Source of the DNA: Flavobacteriales bacterium
GTDB taxonomy: Bacteria > Bacteroidota > Bacteroidia > NORP154
Direction: 5' to 3'
DNA length: 10,223 bases
NCBI GenBank assembly: GCA_012965625.1
Contig: DTSC01000233.1
Location: 1 to 10,223, forward strand
A model generated the notes under the pieces. The model was not told where the DNA came from, searched no databases, and saw only the letters and a program-made list of their open reading frames with translations. This document shows positions 7,316 to 10,223 of the stretch, piece by piece. The position numbers were made by a program, and so were the translations under genes. Positions within the stretch are counted from its first letter, which is position 1; every line of letters starts with the position of its first letter.

Positions 7316-8491
7316 CTATGTCCTTACTTTTTGGCCATCTTTAATGTTTCTTGCTCCTTTCAAAACGATCTCTTCTTCTCCAGATAAGCCATCCAGAATA
7401 ATTGTTTCATTATTGTATGACATGCCACTTACAACCATAATCTTTTTTGCTTTCAAGGTATTTCCCTCTTTGTTGAGGATGTAAATGAACTCTTTTCCTA
7501 AAGCATCTTGCTGAATAATCCCTGAAGGAACCACAATGGCAGAATCAGCTTCAAAATCCTTGATCTGAAGGATAGTTAGGAGGTTTGGTTTTAATTCTTC
7601 ATTTTGGTTTCTAATATCAATATAGATTTTAAAGGTCCTATTGTTAGGATTAATAGAGGAGCCTAATCGATTTATTTGGGCTTCAATGGACTTGTTTAAT
7701 GATGTGATTTCAACTTTTACATAGGTCCCTTCTTTTATCGTTGAGATATAATTCTCGGAAACTTCTGCAACTATGTAAACTTGATTAATATTGATTAGGC
7801 GGAGCAGAGGGAGCATTATATTTCCCAATTCTCCTTCCTTGTAAAATATTTCATCAATAATACCTGTAAATGGAGCGGTAATAATGAACTTTTGCAAGGT
7901 TGCATTTAAGGTTGCCAATCTTTGTTGCAGGCTTTCTTTTCTGCTTTTTGCTTCCAGATATTGTAGTTCTGAGCCAATTTTTTGATTCCAAAGCTCTTCC
8001 TGTTTTAGGAAAATGGTATTTGCAAGTTCAAAGGCCACATTCAACTCATCAATATTGTGCTGGACAATTTCTTTATCAAGTATTGCTAGAACTTGACCTT
8101 TATTTACTGTCTGACCTACTTCTACCCTTATTTCTTTTATGGTTCCTGGCATTTCCATATTTACGGAAGCGTTCTGCTTGGATTCTACGTTGCCATATAC
8201 CTCAAAAAAATGCTCAAATTTAGTAAGCCCTAATTTTTTGGAGGATACAATGGTTAGCTTCTTGTGTGAAGAGCTATCTAGTTTTTCAATCTGATTCTGT
8301 ACCGCCTCAATTTGGCTGGCGATTTCTTTATATATAGTTTTTAAAGAGTCTTGTTTGTGCAGAAGCGCTTTAATATCTTCCGAGCCTTTATTATGAGCAC
8401 ATGAAGACAGAAGAAATGTTATTAGGATACCATTGATAAGCCAGGTAATATTAGAGCGCCTTTTTCCTTTTGTTGGATGAGATTGATTCAT
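7316..8491 (-). CDS. Efflux RND transporter periplasmic adaptor (membrane-fusion) lipoprotein
   Basis: An HlyD/AcrA-type adaptor that links the inner membrane pump to the outer membrane channel. I chose the ATG at 8491-8489 (391 residues), seven bases after the channel gene stop. The frame stays open upstream to another ATG at 8542, which would overlap the previous gene and add 17 residues before the signal. The N-terminus shows basic residues, a hydrophobic stretch and the lipobox LSSC with Cys31, so it should be lipid-anchored. Residues about 36-75 look like a coiled coil. Then come the first lipoyl half (113-142, EMPGTIKEIRVEVGQTV), an alpha-hairpin (about 145-200), the second lipoyl half (204-232, ITAPFTGIIDEIFYKEGELG), a beta-barrel (about 238-300) and the membrane-proximal domain to the end. 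The order between channel and pump genes is typical of a tripartite efflux operon. Confidence 0.93.
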   Translation of the reverse strand: MNQSHPTKGKRRSNITWLINGILITFLLSSCAHNKGSEDIKALLHKQDSLKTIYKEIASQIEAVQNQIEKLDSSSHKKLTIVSSKKLGLTKFEHFFEVYGNVESKQNASVNMEMPGTIKEIRVEVGQTVNKGQVLAILDKEIVQHNIDELNVAFELANTIFLKQEELWNQKIGSELQYLEAKSRKESLQQRLATLNATLQKFIITAPFTGIIDEIFYKEGELGNIMLPLLRLININQVYIVAEVSENYISTIKEGTYVKVEITSLNKSIEAQINRLGSSINPNNRTFKIYIDIRNQNEELKPNLLTILQIKDFEADSAIVVPSGIIQQDALGKEFIYILNKEGNTLKAKKIMVVSGMSYNNETIILDGLSGEEEIVLKGARNIKDGQKVRT

Positions 8492-8498
8492 TTTTTGT

Positions 8499-9908
8499 TT
8501 ATAATAGTTGTCCAGCAGTTTTGTCGAGATTGGATTTTGCATTGAGTAGCCTGAACATTGCTTGAATATAATTGGATTGTGTGCTTGAATATTGATTCTC
8601 AGCCATGGTTAAATCGGTGCTTGAAGCCACGCCTTGCTGAAACTTAATTTCTGTCAAATCTCTGATATTCTCAGCCAGGTCTAAATTCTGTTTCTGGTTT
8701 TCATAATGTTCGATAGCAGCTGTGTATTCCATTAATGCTGTCTGCATCTGTAGTTTAAGGCTCTGATTCACCTGTGATTGTTGTATTTCTGCTTTTTCCA
8801 ATTCGAGGCTGGCTCTTTGGATGACTGCTTTTTGTCCAAATCCGCCAAATAATGGTACTGAAATATTCAAACCCCATAAGGTTGATGGATACCATTTCCC
8901 CCCATCAAAGAAGCTAAATTCATTTCGGAAAGAGTTCTGTTGGTGGTTGAAAAAACCATCTACTGTTGGCAGGAATTTAGATTTTTCTGCCTTTTGTTTT
9001 AAACTCATCAAAGTTACTTGAGTCCTTGCTAGCTGAAAATCAATATGGGCTTCTGGACTAAATTCATCTCTTATGGCATTTTCAAGTGATTCAATAATTA
9101 GGTTCTCCAGTTTATCTGTAGGGGTGATTTTTGTTGAAATATCTAATCCCATCTGAAATTTTAATATGTTTCTTGATATTTTCTCCTGTTGTTTAGCATT
9201 TATTAAAGCACTTTCCGCATTTGCAACCATTAGCTTAATTTGGGAAATGTCGTTCTCTTCCATAAAGCCATTAATCCACAGTACTTCAGTCTCTTTCAAA
9301 GTTTTTCTTAAATTTTTAACATTTGTATTAGTGATTTTAACATTTTCATGGGAAACCAGAACAGTGTAATATGCTTTAGCTACCAGAGCTTTTATTTCAA
9401 TCTCTGTTTTAACTAATATTTGTTCGTTTACTTGAACAAAGGTTTTAGCTCCCTTTAGTCCAACCAGGTAGGAGCCGTCAAATATTAATTGCCTTATGTT
9501 AATTCCTGCAGTACTGCTATATCTGGATCCAAATTGCAGCTCCTGGAAACCTCCCTCTTGGGTCGCAGGGGCATTTGGGTAAATCGTAGTACTTTGTGAA
9601 ACATCATTAATCCATTGATTGAACCAATTGGGAAATCCGAATGCATCTGCTGGAACTACTGAAGTGGGGATGTCAATAAAGTGTTGAAAGGATCCGCTAC
9701 CTTCAACTTGTGGCATACCCAATGCAATAAGGCTCGATACTGTTTTTTGAGAAATGCCAATTTCAATGGATGCCATTTGAACCTGATAATTGTTTTTGAT
9801 GGCATATGTTTGTGCTTCTTTTAGGCTGTAAGCATTATTTGTAGAGTCCTGTCCTTTGCAATTAAAAAACAGAATTGTTGTAATAATTATTATTGATATC
9901 CTCCTCAT
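8499..9908 (-). CDS. TolC-family outer membrane efflux protein
   Basis: Outer membrane factor that forms the trimeric exit duct of the pump. The ATG at 9908-9906 gives 469 residues beginning MRRISIIIITTILFF, a good export signal, with GAAGG a few bases before it. An alternative GTG at 9929 overlaps the regulator stop by four bases and adds seven residues. The internal duplication typical of OEP/TolC proteins is visible: about 28-245 and about 285-465, each with a helix ending in a Leu/Met-Pro turn into a strand (ALGMPQVEGSG, SKFLPTVDGFF). The motif NISVPLFGGFGQKA marks the second barrel strand pair. The sequence FFNC near residue 17 resembles a lipobox, but Asn before the Cys is unusual, so lipidation is uncertain. 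It sits between the regulator and the adaptor gene, in line with one operon. The family call is secure. Confidence 0.94.
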   Translation of the reverse strand: MRRISIIIITTILFFNCKGQDSTNNAYSLKEAQTYAIKNNYQVQMASIEIGISQKTVSSLIALGMPQVEGSGSFQHFIDIPTSVVPADAFGFPNWFNQWINDVSQSTTIYPNAPATQEGGFQELQFGSRYSSTAGINIRQLIFDGSYLVGLKGAKTFVQVNEQILVKTEIEIKALVAKAYYTVLVSHENVKITNTNVKNLRKTLKETEVLWINGFMEENDISQIKLMVANAESALINAKQQEKISRNILKFQMGLDISTKITPTDKLENLIIESLENAIRDEFSPEAHIDFQLARTQVTLMSLKQKAEKSKFLPTVDGFFNHQQNSFRNEFSFFDGGKWYPSTLWGLNISVPLFGGFGQKAVIQRASLELEKAEIQQSQVNQSLKLQMQTALMEYTAAIEHYENQKQNLDLAENIRDLTEIKFQQGVASSTDLTMAENQYSSTQSNYIQAMFRLLNAKSNLDKTAGQLL

Positions 9909-9925
9909 CACACCTTCAATTACTC

Positions 9926-10223
9926 TCACTTATTAAATGATACTAATAGTTTTTCGGCTGGTAAATCATGTAGATTTTCACTGATCTTATCCAAGGTTTT
10001 GAAAAACGATTTCTGTTGCCCTTCACTAATTCCGTTAAGTGCTTTTTTATTAAGATCGCCAATTGCCTTATTAATAACAGGAATTAATTTCTTCCCTTTT
10101 GGGGTCAGTTTTATTAAATATGCCCTTCTGTCATCTAATTTTGGTGCTCTTTTCAGCAAGCCCTTCTCCTCGAGGTTGTCAATAATCCTCAATACGTTGG
10201 TTTTATCCAAACCGCATTCGTCT
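9926..10223 (-). CDS. MarR-family transcriptional regulator, 5' end cut by window
   Basis: The frame is open to the right edge, so 98 C-terminal residues are visible out of about 145-150 expected. The N-terminal dimerisation helix and the start of the DNA-binding domain lie outside. Visible is the recognition-helix region LDKTNVLRIIDNLEEKGLLKR, split here as LDKTNVLRIIDNL and EEKGLLKR, followed by the wing signature DDRRAYLIKLTPKGKK. The rest is the helical C-terminal dimerisation part. MarR proteins are usually repressors that release DNA on binding a small ligand and often control an adjacent efflux operon. Its position directly upstream of the channel gene on the same strand fits local control and autoregulation, which is inference. 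The operator and operon promoter should lie beyond the right edge. A TTG codon at 10210 is in frame but is inside the domain and not a believable start. Confidence 0.92.
   Translation of the reverse strand, partial: DECGLDKTNVLRIIDNLEEKGLLKRAPKLDDRRAYLIKLTPKGKKLIPVINKAIGDLNKKALNGISEGQQKSFFKTLDKISENLHDLPAEKLLVSFNK

Noticed and set aside
8492..8542. Upstream ATG at 8542 as the start of the adaptor protein
   Set aside because: It would overlap the 3' end of the channel gene by 44 bases and put 17 polar residues before the lipoprotein signal; the ATG at 8491 gives a normal signal and a 7-nt gap.

Overview
The window reads as chromosomal DNA of a Bacteroidota bacterium, probably of the Cytophagia/Flavobacteriia side. 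The reasons are the low GC content, the scarcity of strong Shine-Dalgarno sequences, candidate promoters of the TTG...TAnnTTTG type, lipoproteins with short lipoboxes, and protein families with Bacteroidota-style features: a long S41 C-terminal protease, a lipoprotein membrane-fusion protein with an N-terminal coiled coil, and an RND pump with extra membrane segments. No mobile element, CRISPR array, integrase or broken gene was seen.

Layout. Positions 1-742 (minus strand) carry the first 247 codons of ribose-phosphate pyrophosphokinase (prs), running off the left edge. A single tRNA-Leu with anticodon CAA follows at 905-989 on the plus strand, divergent from prs and with a promoter-like sequence directly in front. 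Two plus-strand genes come next, probably one transcript: a deoxycytidylate deaminase (1133-1603) and a membrane-anchored S41 C-terminal processing protease (1633-3276). A strong hairpin at 3280-3307 lies between this pair and a convergent minus-strand gene at 3335-3676, which encodes a small acidic lipoprotein with a pentapeptide repeat tract and a Cys/His-rich tail.

The right two thirds is one minus-strand cluster, read from right to left: a MarR-family regulator (cut by the right edge), a TolC-like outer membrane factor, a lipid-anchored membrane-fusion protein and an AcrB-like RND permease. Gaps are about 17, 7 and 36 nt, so this looks like a single operon for a complete tripartite efflux pump spanning both membranes, with its own regulator as an upstream gene. 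The substrate cannot be read from the sequence. The Cys/His-rich lipoprotein lies 150 nt downstream of the permease on the same strand but has a promoter-like sequence of its own, so a shared function is only a possibility.

Most of the window is recognisable housekeeping or efflux content. The parts most worth a second look are the Cys/His-rich repeat lipoprotein and the altered membrane features of the RND permease. I saw no convincing evidence of a wholly new system.
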